This document shows, in pieces, positions 36,392-44,942 of a stretch of 64,000 nt of DNA. The notes under the pieces are model-generated. The model did not search any database and was not told the origin of the DNA. It saw only the letters and a list, made by a program, of their open reading frames with translations. Where the stretch lies: contig JASGIT010000001.1 of the NCBI GenBank assembly GCA_047601665.1, positions 2,108,001-2,172,000 of the forward strand. The letters are read 5' to 3'. Within the stretch, counting starts at the first letter, position 1. The number at the start of each line of letters is the position of its first letter. A program made the translations under genes and the position numbers. The DNA comes from JASGIT01 sp047601665. GTDB taxonomy: Bacteria; Pseudomonadota; Gammaproteobacteria; Burkholderiales; Burkholderiaceae_C.

Positions 36392-37210
36392 GTGTATTTC
36401 GGGCGGAAGGGTCTTTGGGTCAGGCGGCTAGTGCTATCGGCAGGCGCCTTACTCTTGCCTGCTGCCACCGTTGCAGGCTCCTTCGCGGGAACGCTGGTCA
36501 GCGTTCCCGCAATCACGTCCGGGTATGACTTTTACTACCCTATGGCGCTTTCCAGGCCGCTGAGCGCCCTCCAGCCGGGAGTGCCGGTGAAACTCCAGGC
36601 CCGCTTCATATGGGATGGCCCCGCCCGCCAGGCAATCCATGCAGCCCAACATGCCATTGTCGCCTTTACGCAAAAAGGCGCCCCCCATAGCTGGCGTAAT
36701 CCCGAAGGCCAACTCTTTTGGACGCACGGTGCTGGCGCCTATGTGGGCAACAATGGGCTGGCGCTTGAGCTATGGTTCCGTAGCGACCCTGCCCGCAATG
36801 GCGTGCAGGACGACCCGCCCGACGCCATCGTCTGGGATCAAACCAATGCACGCTGTGCGTACCTGGTCACTGTTGGCCCGACGTCCAGCATGTGCCTGGG
36901 GGCCGGCGCCAGCGCTCTTGCGGGATACCTCACGCCCGCAGCGTTCACCTTGCGCAAAGGGGTCGGCTACTGGGTGCGCGTAACATTGACGCGCGAAACC
37001 GCCAATCCGGCCCGGGCAACGTTGCGGGGCGAGCTGCTCGAAGAGTCGGGCAACGGTGCCGCCATGGTGGTGCAAACGGGCCAAGTAGGGTTCGTCGTGA
37101 ATCGTTTTTTCCCTTATGCTGACCAAAGGCTCGAGGCATCCATTGCCCGTACCCCCGGCCCTGTGGGCGAGGGCGTGACCCGGTTCGTGGCCTTTGGCGG
37201 TGGGTTCTGA
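36392..37210 (+). CDS. exported protein of unknown function
   Basis: Not recognised. From GTG at 36392 it has 272 residues with a basic, hydrophobic signal (RRLVLSAGALLLPAATVAGS). The exact start is uncertain: upstream ATG at 36326 lies within the previous gene, and GTG at 36430 is also possible. The mature part is rich in Gly, Ala, Thr and aromatic residues and contains two Cys (NARCAYLVT, SSMCLG) 15 residues apart that may pair. Predicted beta-rich by eye. The codon mix is less GC-biased than the secretion genes. Being directly behind the gsp operon, it may be a secreted substrate. Confidence 0.6.
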   Translation: MYFGRKGLWVRRLVLSAGALLLPAATVAGSFAGTLVSVPAITSGYDFYYPMALSRPLSALQPGVPVKLQARFIWDGPARQAIHAAQHAIVAFTQKGAPHSWRNPEGQLFWTHGAGAYVGNNGLALELWFRSDPARNGVQDDPPDAIVWDQTNARCAYLVTVGPTSSMCLGAGASALAGYLTPAAFTLRKGVGYWVRVTLTRETANPARATLRGELLEESGNGAAMVVQTGQVGFVVNRFFPYADQRLEASIARTPGPVGEGVTRFVAFGGGF

Positions 37211-37294
37211 CCCCGCCGCTGTTCAGCGTCGCAACTGTGACGTTGTTTTTTTGCAGCACATGGTCGAGTTACAAAAAAACTTGGATTGCCCAGG

Positions 37295-37323
37295 TTGAAA
37301 ACGATAGTTGCATCGTTTAGGAT
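37295..37323 (+). promoter_or_regulatory. candidate sigma-70 promoter with internal dyad for the secreted-protein gene
   Basis: TTGAAA (-35), a 17-bp spacer and TAGGAT (-10). The spacer carries an inverted repeat AACGAT-N6-ATCGTT (37300-37317), which would be a good place for a repressor. It lies 87 bp before the start codon; the leader contains a small hairpin GGGAAGCTTTCCC near 37376. Confidence 0.5.
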
Positions 37324-37409
37324 TGCGCCAGCCCAAACGGATAGACGGATGGGTTGCACAGCCCGCAAGGGTGGGAAGCTTTCCCTTCATTTTTCTAAGG
37401 ATCTTCAAG

Positions 37410-38339
37410 ATGAAAAAATTTGCTCTGGCAGCCGTTGCGGCAGCTGCATTGACCGCAGGTGGTGTGGCCCAGGCATACACCATCGGCACGTTCTCGAACG
37501 GTGTCGTGGTGCCTAACGTCATTCACAACGGCGACGGCGACGTCACCGCTGTGGGCCTGATCAACCAGCAAGGCGCCCCCATCTGCGTGACCTGGACGTT
37601 CTTCGACCAAGACTCTAACCACGTGACTGACGGTCGTTTCGCCATGACCAACAAGCAGTATCGTCCCTTCATCTGGAATCCCGCTACCGCTGGCTTCGGT
37701 CTGGCTGGTAAGCGCGGCTACCTGGTGTTCGCGGCTACCACTGCTGTTACCGGTGGCACTTGCTCGAACGGCAGCATCACTACGGCCTCTCTGGCTGCTA
37801 GCGCTATTTCTGCCAACGCCTTCCAGGTGAACGCTGCTGCGCAAACCGTGGCTTTCACGCCGGTGATCGACGGCGATCTGACGATCGTGGCAGGTACCGA
37901 CCTGACCAACATGGGCCCCACCAGCCTGACGAACGTGGCTGGCGCGCATACGATCACGGCTAGCTCCATCTTCAACCTGCGTTATGCACTGAGCAGCTCT
38001 TGGGACAGCACCCGCATCGCCGTGTGGTCTACGGGTAACCAAAGCGGTTCCTACACCGTGAACATCTTCGACGACCAGCAGACCCCCAAGTCGGTGAACT
38101 TCCTGCTGGATCACGCTGAACTGGCATGGTTCGATCCCTCTACCATCAATGGTCGCCCCGCTTCCTACACGGACGGCTTCATTGAGTGGAAGCCGGGCTC
38201 TGTGGCTCCGACGAACCCGGTGGTGACCAATGGCGACGACGCGCTGACCGTTGGCGGTTCCGCATTCGCTTACAGCGTGATTTCCTCGACCTCGTTCAAC
38301 TCTACCCAGTCCGTGCTGGGTTCGGTGCAGGTTCAATAA
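37410..38339 (+). CDS. secreted protein of unknown function, probably very abundant (candidate surface protein)
   Basis: Family not recognised. A textbook Sec signal peptide (MKKFALAAVAAAALTAGGVA, cleavage after AQA) precedes about 287 mature residues rich in Thr, Ser, Val, Asn, Gly and Asp, with only four Lys and two Cys (APICVTW, GGTCSNG): an acidic, beta-type composition. Codon use differs sharply from the neighbours, with many GCT, GGT and TCT codons, the pattern of highly expressed genes. It has its own candidate promoter and is followed by a very strong terminator. Placement between the type II secretion operon and a polysaccharide export cluster suggests a secreted surface or S-layer-like protein; this is inference. 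Confidence 0.75.
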   Translation: MKKFALAAVAAAALTAGGVAQAYTIGTFSNGVVVPNVIHNGDGDVTAVGLINQQGAPICVTWTFFDQDSNHVTDGRFAMTNKQYRPFIWNPATAGFGLAGKRGYLVFAATTAVTGGTCSNGSITTASLAASAISANAFQVNAAAQTVAFTPVIDGDLTIVAGTDLTNMGPTSLTNVAGAHTITASSIFNLRYALSSSWDSTRIAVWSTGNQSGSYTVNIFDDQQTPKSVNFLLDHAELAWFDPSTINGRPASYTDGFIEWKPGSVAPTNPVVTNGDDALTVGGSAFAYSVISSTSFNSTQSVLGSVQVQ

Positions 38340-38400
38340 TCGTGTAGGCGCAGCCCAGGCTGCGCTGGCATGGTTCCGGGGCGGTGTCACAGCCGTCCCC

Positions 38401-38440
38401 ACCAAAACAAATAGCGCCTCTGGGCGCTATTTGTTTTGGT
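38401..38440. terminator. strong bidirectional terminator after the secreted-protein gene
   Basis: A perfect 18-bp stem (38401-38418 with 38423-38440) and a 4-base loop TCTG. The outer half of the stem is A-rich on the left and T-rich on the right, giving U-tracts in both directions. The first gene of the next unit begins inside its shadow, 18 bp later. Confidence 0.9.
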
Positions 38441-38457
38441 GCCTACAGGAGAAGTTG

Positions 38458-39606
38458 TTGAAAGTTTTCTGGCGAAACGCGGGGCGTTGGATGGCCCCTG
38501 TGGCGGCAATGGCGTGGTTGACGGCCTGCCAAATGCAGCCTGTAAATCCTGTTGCGGGCTCTGCGGATGCGCAGCCTACCATTCCCGGGCCGCCGGGTAT
38601 TGGCATCGACGTGCCTGTGGCCTGGGGAGGGGAGGTGCGTTGCGGCACGCAGGGCTGCCGCCTTGTGGCGGTGGAGCATGGGGCGGGCAATGTAGTGCTT
38701 TACCAGCTCAACGGACGCCAGCCGGCGCGGCTGCTGGATCGGCAGGCGGTGGCATACCACCCTGATTCCGCCATCTGGCTGGCGGACGACTTGGTGGCCG
38801 CCGCAGTGGAACTCACCGGCAGTCTGGATATTTTCCGGGTAGAAGATGGGCACTTGCGGCGCATCGACCAGATTATGCTGGGGATCACCCCCAGGGATGT
38901 GGTGCGGGTCAGTGAGGATGGTCAGGGTCGTTACCGCTTGCTGGCCACGCCTTATTCTGGCGAAGAGGTGGCTTGGGTGGACTACACCCCGGGGCAGCCT
39001 CAGGCAACCAAGGTGATTCGGCGCCGCTGGTGCGAGGCTCCTTGGCACCCGGTGCGTGTAGGCCATGCACCTGGTGCTCCTGAGGGAGGGGTTGCCGTGG
39101 CTTGCCGGGGGGCTCAGCGGGTGGTTCTCGCTTTACAAGGTGATTTGACGGGCACGGTGCGCACCTTGGCGGCTCCCAAGTTCCAGCAGCCCCTGGCCAT
39201 ACGCCAGGCCCGTCCGTCACCATCTGGCAAATGGCTGTTCGCGGCTGTAGAAACGGGTGGGCGCAATTTCCGAATCGACATGGACAGTGGGGAACTTCAA
39301 TGGCTTGCCTTTCCTCCCACCGGGGCCGTGGCTGTGCTGCCGCTGTCGGATGATCTGGTGATCTGGGGAGACGATCTGCGCTTGCACATGCAACGGCTGG
39401 ATGGTCAGGGGCAGGTGCTGGAGACACGTTATCTGCCCGTGGACGGTTTTGCCACCGGTCTGCAATTGCAGGATGTGGATGGCGATGGCGAGCCCGACCT
39501 GGTGGCCTATAACGCGGGGGTGCTCCCTGATAAAAAGGGCGTGAATATTCTGTTTGGCCCCTTGTGGGAGCAGGCAGTACGCACGTGGCCGCCTCAGTCC
39601 CGGTGA
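38458..39606 (+). CDS. lipoprotein with beta-propeller-like repeats
   Basis: A 382-residue exported lipoprotein. The start is TTG at 38458, 6 bp after AGGAG; the signal (VFWRNAGRWMAPVAAMAWLT) ends in lipobox LTAC. The body looks like a six- or seven-bladed beta-propeller: repeated short units such as GGEVRCGTQGCRLVAVEHG, AIWLADDLVAAAVEL, VIWGDDLRLHMQRL. Near the C-terminus GLQLQDVDGDGEPDLVAYN matches the VCBS/FG-GAP calcium-loop motif. Function unknown. Placed between the secreted-protein gene and a parvulin, it may help assemble or anchor the secreted protein. Confidence 0.72.
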   Translation: MKVFWRNAGRWMAPVAAMAWLTACQMQPVNPVAGSADAQPTIPGPPGIGIDVPVAWGGEVRCGTQGCRLVAVEHGAGNVVLYQLNGRQPARLLDRQAVAYHPDSAIWLADDLVAAAVELTGSLDIFRVEDGHLRRIDQIMLGITPRDVVRVSEDGQGRYRLLATPYSGEEVAWVDYTPGQPQATKVIRRRWCEAPWHPVRVGHAPGAPEGGVAVACRGAQRVVLALQGDLTGTVRTLAAPKFQQPLAIRQARPSPSGKWLFAAVETGGRNFRIDMDSGELQWLAFPPTGAVAVLPLSDDLVIWGDDLRLHMQRLDGQGQVLETRYLPVDGFATGLQLQDVDGDGEPDLVAYNAGVLPDKKGVNILFGPLWEQAVRTWPPQSR

Positions 39607-39634
39607 TGCCTTGATGATGGTTGGAAAGACGCGA

Positions 39635-40636
39635 ATGACGTTGAAACGAAAATTAAGACTTGGAGTGCTTGCCGTGTTGTGCGCGGCTTCTTCCGTGGCA
39701 GCCTTGGCGGCGATTGATCTGCCCCCCCCGACGACCTTGGCCCGGTTTGCCAACGGCGAAACCATTACCGACGATGACCTGTCGGATTACCTGGATCGGC
39801 GCATAGATCTGCAGGGGGGCGCGCGCAACGCCTGGGGGGTGGAAGGGGTGGTGCGTGAAATGGCGACGACCCGTGTATACGACCTGGAAGGCAAGCGCCT
39901 GGGCATGGCGCGTACAAAACGGGAAGGTGCCTCGGAGCGCTTCGATGACATTTATGCTGATTCTGTCTTCACCAAGCTGGCTCCTACCTGTCCCCAACCT
40001 GCCAACGAGCAGGAGGCGCACCAATACTTCAACCAGCACCCCGAGGCCTTTCGGCTGCCTGTGCGCTCACGCTTGCAGCGCGTGATGTTGCTGGCGAATA
40101 CCCAAGTGGACGGTAAGCCTGCTATGGATTGGCTGCTGGCACAGGCCCAGGCTATTTCCGCAGGGAGTGCAAAATTTGCCGATGTTGCGCAGCGCGCCAA
40201 AGATCTGTACACCGACGAGGCCCAGGGCGAACTGGGCTGGGTGTCGTTGGAGGACGATGGAAGCGGCAGTGCCATCATGCAGTCTCTTAGGAATGTGCAG
40301 CCGGGCCAGATGCTGGGGCCGGTGCGTGACGGTGGAAATGTCTACCTGTTCCTTGTGGTGGCTCGCCAACCCGAGCGCCAATTGACCTGGGATGAGGCCA
40401 AGTCGTCTGCTGCCCAGCGTGCCGTGAGCTATTGCCGTGCCGAAGCGGTGTCGCAGGGCCGCGCCCAGTTGTTCAAACAATATGGCGTGGTGATAGACCG
40501 TGAGGCCATTCGGGGACTCTTTGCCAAGGCCGGGCGGAGGTCGGGCACGGAGCGGGCTGCCATAGATGAGGCGCGACGGGCCAGAAGGGCCCAGGCCGAA
40601 GCCCCTGCCGCACAAGCCAGCAGCCCTCAGAAATAG
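39635..40636 (+). CDS. PpiC/SurA-type peptidyl-prolyl isomerase, exported
   Basis: Periplasmic folding helper of 333 residues. Signal peptide at the N-terminus (LKRKLRLGVLAVLCAASSVA), an N-terminal SurA-like helical region with RFANGETITDDDLSDYLDRR, then a parvulin domain (about 150-260) containing FADVAQRAKDLYTDEAQGEL and GPVRDGGNVYLFLVVAR. A basic Ala/Arg-rich tail ends the protein. ATG at 39635 has GGAAAG upstream; earlier ATGs at 39614 and 39617 are possible. Dedicated parvulins beside abundant secreted proteins often serve their folding. Confidence 0.8.
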   Translation: MTLKRKLRLGVLAVLCAASSVAALAAIDLPPPTTLARFANGETITDDDLSDYLDRRIDLQGGARNAWGVEGVVREMATTRVYDLEGKRLGMARTKREGASERFDDIYADSVFTKLAPTCPQPANEQEAHQYFNQHPEAFRLPVRSRLQRVMLLANTQVDGKPAMDWLLAQAQAISAGSAKFADVAQRAKDLYTDEAQGELGWVSLEDDGSGSAIMQSLRNVQPGQMLGPVRDGGNVYLFLVVARQPERQLTWDEAKSSAAQRAVSYCRAEAVSQGRAQLFKQYGVVIDREAIRGLFAKAGRRSGTERAAIDEARRARRAQAEAPAAQASSPQK

Positions 40637-40723
40637 CGGGGGCTCCAAGCGGGCGGCAGTGTTTGCTAGACTCGCCTGTTTACCTCTTCGGGGCTTGCTG
40701 CTGCGCAGTTGCTCCGCATCTGC

Positions 40724-41701
40724 ATGGCTGACATACGCGCATCCGTTCTGATTCCTGTCAAAAATGGCGGTGCCTTGCTGGGCGAGGTGCTGGATGCCGT
40801 GCTGGCGCAGCAAACGCCCTGGCCTTTCGAGGTGATCGTGGTGGACTCGGGTTCGCGCGATGGATCGGTGGAGTGCGCGCGCCAGCGTGGGGTGCGGGTG
40901 GAGTGCATACCGCCTGCCGAGTTTGGGCATGGGCGCACGCGCAACTTGGCGGCGTCCATGTCTTCGGGGGAGTTTCTGGTGTTCATCACGCAAGATGCCA
41001 AGCCTGCCGATGCACACTGGCTGCGCAATCTGGTGAATGGCTGCGATGCGGCACCCGACGTGGCGGGAGCCTTTGGTCCGCACCGCGCGCATGCGGAGGC
41101 GCGGCATGTGACGCACCGCGAACTGGACGCACACTTCGCGGGTTTTGGCGCTAGCTTGTCCATTGCCCGGCTGGAAGATCGGGCGCGTTTTGCGGCCGAC
41201 CCTGGCTACCGCCAGTGGCTGCACTTTTTTTCCAACAACAATTCCTGCATCCGCCGCACGGTGTGGGAAAAGCTGCCTCTGCCTGACGTGGCTTTTGCCG
41301 AAGACCAGACTTGGGCGCTGCGCGCGGTGGAGGCTGGTTACGGCAAGGCCTTCGTGCCGGACGCGGTAGTGTTCCATTCGCACGACTTTGGCGTGTGGGA
41401 GACGTTGCAGCGCAATTTTGACGAAGCGCGCTCGTTTCAGCGTTATTTTGGCTACCGCCTACAAACCCGGCTGCCTCATGCGCTGAAGGCAGGCGTGGGT
41501 CTGGCGGCGCGCGACTGGCGCTGGCTGCGCGGCGCGGGACTCGGCGGCTGGCGGTTGTTCAAGAATGGAATCTATATGGCGTTGATCGAGTGCGCGCGCA
41601 CGACGGGCCAGTACCTGGGCACGTGCCATGACCGCCTGCCACAGTGGCTGCTGCGCAGTGTGTCGCGGGATGAGCGCTTGCAGCGCGCGGGAGCGGCTTG
41701 A
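40724..41701 (+). CDS. family 2 glycosyltransferase, rhamnosyltransferase-like
   Basis: GT-A enzyme of 325 residues. ASVLIPVKNGGALLGEVLDA, the DSGSRDG loop, the DAKPADAHWL region and a late FAEDQTWALRAVEAGYGKAF block place it near rhamnosyltransferases of O-antigen clusters. ATG at 40724 begins at MADIRASVLIP. First gene of the polysaccharide export cluster; ends directly next to the following gene (no spacing). The codon usage here and in the next genes is richer in GTG/TTG-type codons than in the rfb genes. Confidence 0.85.
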   Translation: MADIRASVLIPVKNGGALLGEVLDAVLAQQTPWPFEVIVVDSGSRDGSVECARQRGVRVECIPPAEFGHGRTRNLAASMSSGEFLVFITQDAKPADAHWLRNLVNGCDAAPDVAGAFGPHRAHAEARHVTHRELDAHFAGFGASLSIARLEDRARFAADPGYRQWLHFFSNNNSCIRRTVWEKLPLPDVAFAEDQTWALRAVEAGYGKAFVPDAVVFHSHDFGVWETLQRNFDEARSFQRYFGYRLQTRLPHALKAGVGLAARDWRWLRGAGLGGWRLFKNGIYMALIECARTTGQYLGTCHDRLPQWLLRSVSRDERLQRAGAA

Positions 41702-42922
41702 ATGGCGGGGCCGGTATTGCGGGCGCGGCAGGTGGCTGCGCTGGTGAAGCGTAAGGGTGTGCTGCATACGCTGTGCGCCATCTGGCGGCGGATGCGCCAT
41801 GGCCCGGCGCAGCCGCAGTATGCGGACGTTTTCGAGCATTACGACTATGTGCTGCCCCACACCATAGAACCTGTGCCGGGGCAGGCCGAACCGGGCACGT
41901 TGTTGTGGTTCATTCCCGACTTCAATATCGGCTCGGGCGGGCATACCACCATTTTCCGCACCATCTGGCACCTGGAGCAGAAGGGGTACCGCTCGGGTAT
42001 CGTGATTTGCAAGGCCGTCGCGCACCAGACCGCAGAAGCGGCGTGCGCGGATATCCGCGAGTATTTCTTTCCGCTGCAAGCGCCGGTATACCTGGGGCTG
42101 GAGGGGCTGCCGCCCTGCGAGTTTGCCGTGGCCACCGGCTGGGACACGGCCTACAGCGTGCGCGCCTTCACGGGAGCCCGGCACAAGCTGTACTTCGTGC
42201 AGGACTTCGAGCCGTATTTCTTTGCCATGGGCAGCGAGCACGTGCTGGCTGAAAACACCTACCGCTTTGGCTTCTTTGGCATCACGGCGGGCAATTGGCT
42301 GGCCGGCAAGCTGGCGCGCGACTACGGCATGGCCACCCACCCCGTGCGGTTTGGCGTGGAGCAGGATCGCTACCGCCGCCGGCCGCGCCGCGAGCCGCAC
42401 ATCCGCCGCGTGTTCTTCTATGCCCGCCCGCCCACGCCGCGCCGTGCGTTCGAGCTGGGCTTGCTGGTGCTCAAGGCCGTATGGGAGCGGCTGCCGGACA
42501 CGCACTTCATTCTGGCGGGGTGGGACACGTCGAACTACCGCATTCCGTTTCCGCACCTGTCAGCCGGCACGGTGACGCCGGACGAATTGGCCGATGTGTT
42601 CAGCCAGTGTGATGTGGCGCTGGTGCTGTCGCTGACCAACGCCTCGCTGATGCCGCCGGAGCTGATGGCCTGCGGCTGTGCCGTGGTGTCCAACCGCGGC
42701 CCCAATGTGGAATGGCTGGTGAGCGATGACGTGGCACTGTTGACGGATGCTACGCCCGAGGCCATGACCGATGCCGTGTGCGAGCTGCTGCAAGACGATG
42801 CGCGGCGCAACGCCTTGATCGCGCGCGGCGAGGCATTCGCGCGCGGCATGGACTGGGCCGACATGGCGAATGATTTCGAGGCCGGTTTGCACAAGGTGCG
42901 CGCCGGCGGTGCGCAGCCATGA
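41702..42922 (+). CDS. GT-B glycosyltransferase resembling rhamnosyltransferase WsaF
   Basis: A 406-residue glycosyltransferase. LLWFIPDFNIGSGGHTTIFR opens the acceptor domain, and the donor-domain signature is NASLMPPELMACGCAVVSNR followed by GPNVEWLV, both characteristic of the WsaF group that adds rhamnose in the Geobacillus S-layer glycan. In that system too the gene is next to an ABC exporter and rhamnose synthesis. Overlaps the Wzm gene by 4 bp. Confidence 0.8.
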   Translation: MAGPVLRARQVAALVKRKGVLHTLCAIWRRMRHGPAQPQYADVFEHYDYVLPHTIEPVPGQAEPGTLLWFIPDFNIGSGGHTTIFRTIWHLEQKGYRSGIVICKAVAHQTAEAACADIREYFFPLQAPVYLGLEGLPPCEFAVATGWDTAYSVRAFTGARHKLYFVQDFEPYFFAMGSEHVLAENTYRFGFFGITAGNWLAGKLARDYGMATHPVRFGVEQDRYRRRPRREPHIRRVFFYARPPTPRRAFELGLLVLKAVWERLPDTHFILAGWDTSNYRIPFPHLSAGTVTPDELADVFSQCDVALVLSLTNASLMPPELMACGCAVVSNRGPNVEWLVSDDVALLTDATPEAMTDAVCELLQDDARRNALIARGEAFARGMDWADMANDFEAGLHKVRAGGAQP

Positions 42923-43734
42923 CGCCCGTGGCACATTCTCCCGCGCAGACGTCTGGGCGCGGTCCGCGCCAGTTGTGGGTGCTGTGGCGCTACTGGATGG
43001 TGCGCGAGTTCAAGACGCGCTATGCCGGCTCGGTGCTGGGGCTGGCCTGGGCCTTCGTGCAGCCACTGGCCACGCTGGCCATCTTCTACGTGCTGTTCGG
43101 CGTGGTGCTGGCCGTGCGCGTGCCGGGACTGGACGTGAACCACGGTTACCTGCTGCATTTGCTGGCGGGGCTGGCGGTATGGCTACCGTTCACCGATGCG
43201 TTTGGCCGGGGGATTGGCTGTCTGGCCGCGTATGAGGATTTCTTGCGCAAGCAGCCCATGCCGGCAGAGATACTGCCCGCCGTGGCCGTGGGCGGCAGCC
43301 TGCTGATGATGGCGATTGGCTATGCGCTGCTGCTGGTGCTGTGCCTGACGCAAGGGGTGCCGCTGCGCGCTGCCTGGGCCTGGCTGCCGGTGCTGGTGGC
43401 GATGCAGGTGGTGTTGACCTATGGGCTGACGCTGATGTTCAGCATGGCGCATTTTTTATGGCGCGACGTGGGTTCTATCATGTCTTTTGCGCTGCAACTG
43501 TGGTTCTACTTGACGCCCGTTGTCTACCCGCTGGCCCAGGTGCCTGAAAAGTACCACCTGTGGTATTTGCTCAACCCGCTGGCTTGCCTGGTGATGTCGG
43601 TGGAATGGGCGGTGCTGGGCATCGCCATGCCCACAGGCACCCCGTATGCCTTGCTGGCCTGGACGGTAGTGCTGGGCGGCGGGGGCTGGTGGTTCTTCCG
43701 GGCCATGAAGTCGGCCCTGGGTGAGGCGCTGTAA
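42919..43734 (+). CDS. wzm: ABC polysaccharide exporter, permease (Wzm-like)
   Basis: Inner-membrane permease for undecaprenyl-linked polysaccharide, 271 residues. Six membrane helices; an N-terminal amphipathic segment RQLWVLWRYWMVREFKTRYAG is the gate/interface helix of this ABC-2 family. Overlaps the wzt start by one base. O-antigen versus other surface glycan cannot be told from sequence alone. Confidence 0.9.
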   Translation: MTPVAHSPAQTSGRGPRQLWVLWRYWMVREFKTRYAGSVLGLAWAFVQPLATLAIFYVLFGVVLAVRVPGLDVNHGYLLHLLAGLAVWLPFTDAFGRGIGCLAAYEDFLRKQPMPAEILPAVAVGGSLLMMAIGYALLLVLCLTQGVPLRAAWAWLPVLVAMQVVLTYGLTLMFSMAHFLWRDVGSIMSFALQLWFYLTPVVYPLAQVPEKYHLWYLLNPLACLVMSVEWAVLGIAMPTGTPYALLAWTVVLGGGGWWFFRAMKSALGEAL

Positions 43735-44942
43735 TGAGCATCGCGTTCAAGGGTATAGAGAAGCGCTATGCGGTGTACGCCCGCCCGCAGGACAGGCTGT
43801 GGGAGTGGATGTCGGGGCGGCAGCGCCACCGCGTGCATGTGGCGCTGGGCGGCATCGACTTCGACGTGAAGTCGGGGGAGACCTTTGGCCTGATCGGTGA
43901 GAACGGAGCGGGCAAGAGCACGCTGCTCAAGATCGCGGCGGGCACCATCCGGCCTTCCAGCGGTTCGGTGGAGCGCGTGGGGCGCGTGGCCGCACTGCTG
44001 GAGTTGGGCGCGGGCTTCCATCCCGAGGAGTCGGGCAGCGACAACATCCGCTTCATGGCCGCGCTGCATGGGCTGGAGGGTGAGGCGATGGAGGCATTCA
44101 TCGTCCATGCCACCGAGTTTTCCGAACTGAGCGCGGAGACGCTGGCACGGCCGGTCAAGACCTATTCGTCGGGCATGTTCATGCGGCTGGCGTTCGCGGC
44201 GGCCACGGCGATCGAGCCGGACGTGTTGATCGTGGACGAAGCCTTGTCCGTGGGCGATCTGCACTTCCAGAAAAAAAGCCTGGACCGCATTCTGGGCCTG
44301 CGCGAGCGTGGGGCCACGGTGCTGTTCTGCTCGCACAACCTATACCAGGTGCGCAGCCTGTGCCAGCGCGCAGCGTGGATCCACGGCGGGCGGGTGGAAG
44401 CCATGGGCGCCACGGAAGAAGTGGTCACGGCCTATGAGGCGCACGAGCGGCGGCGCTATGCGCATTTGCGGGCCGAGCAGCCTGTCAGCGCGATTCCGGC
44501 GCCGCAAGCGTCTTCGGGTGGCGGCACGCCTTTGGCAAAGATTGTGCGGCTGACGACGGAAACGGGCGATGGCGTCAACCCCGTGCAAGTGGACGCTTTT
44601 CAGGATCTCATTGTGGAAGTGGAACTGGAGGCGTATACCGATGCGCCCTTCCACGTGGCTTTGTTCATCGTGCGGCCCGACAAGGAAAACGTCTTCGGCA
44701 CGGGCACGCAGTACCGCGCCGAGGGGCGGCCCCTGACCGGTGTGGGGACGCACCGGGTGCGGCTGAAGTTTCCGCGCCTGCCGCTGCTGTCGGGCGAATA
44801 CCTCTGGAGCGTTTACACGCTGGACGATTCGGCCATCCAGGTACTGGACATGGCGGAGCGGATTCAGCCGTTCACGGTGCTGAGCGCCGGGGTCAAGGCG
44901 TTGGGCATGGTGGCCTTGAACCATGAATGGTTGCCTGTATGA
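43734..44942 (+). CDS. wzt: ABC polysaccharide exporter, ATPase with C-terminal glycan-recognition domain (Wzt-like)
   Basis: A 402-residue ATPase. Nucleotide-binding domain 1-245: Walker A GENGAGKST at about residue 57, signature TYSSGMFMRLAFAAA, Walker B DVLIVDEALSVGD. A linker leads to a C-terminal beta-sandwich (about 265-402), as in the Wzt proteins that read the modified non-reducing end of O-antigens made by the ABC pathway. This implies that export needs a terminal cap, and the methyltransferase three genes on is a candidate source. Overlaps the next gene by 4 bp. Confidence 0.92.
   Translation: MSIAFKGIEKRYAVYARPQDRLWEWMSGRQRHRVHVALGGIDFDVKSGETFGLIGENGAGKSTLLKIAAGTIRPSSGSVERVGRVAALLELGAGFHPEESGSDNIRFMAALHGLEGEAMEAFIVHATEFSELSAETLARPVKTYSSGMFMRLAFAAATAIEPDVLIVDEALSVGDLHFQKKSLDRILGLRERGATVLFCSHNLYQVRSLCQRAAWIHGGRVEAMGATEEVVTAYEAHERRRYAHLRAEQPVSAIPAPQASSGGGTPLAKIVRLTTETGDGVNPVQVDAFQDLIVEVELEAYTDAPFHVALFIVRPDKENVFGTGTQYRAEGRPLTGVGTHRVRLKFPRLPLLSGEYLWSVYTLDDSAIQVLDMAERIQPFTVLSAGVKALGMVALNHEWLPV

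Noticed and set aside
37795..37815. GCTGCTAGCGCTATTTC in the secreted-protein gene resembling the dispersed element
   Set aside because: Matches only in pieces and is explained by Ala/Ser codons of a highly expressed gene.
43757..43770. GAAGCGCTATG in wzt resembling the element core
   Set aside because: Only 8 bases agree; encoded residues EKRYAV are the normal family sequence.
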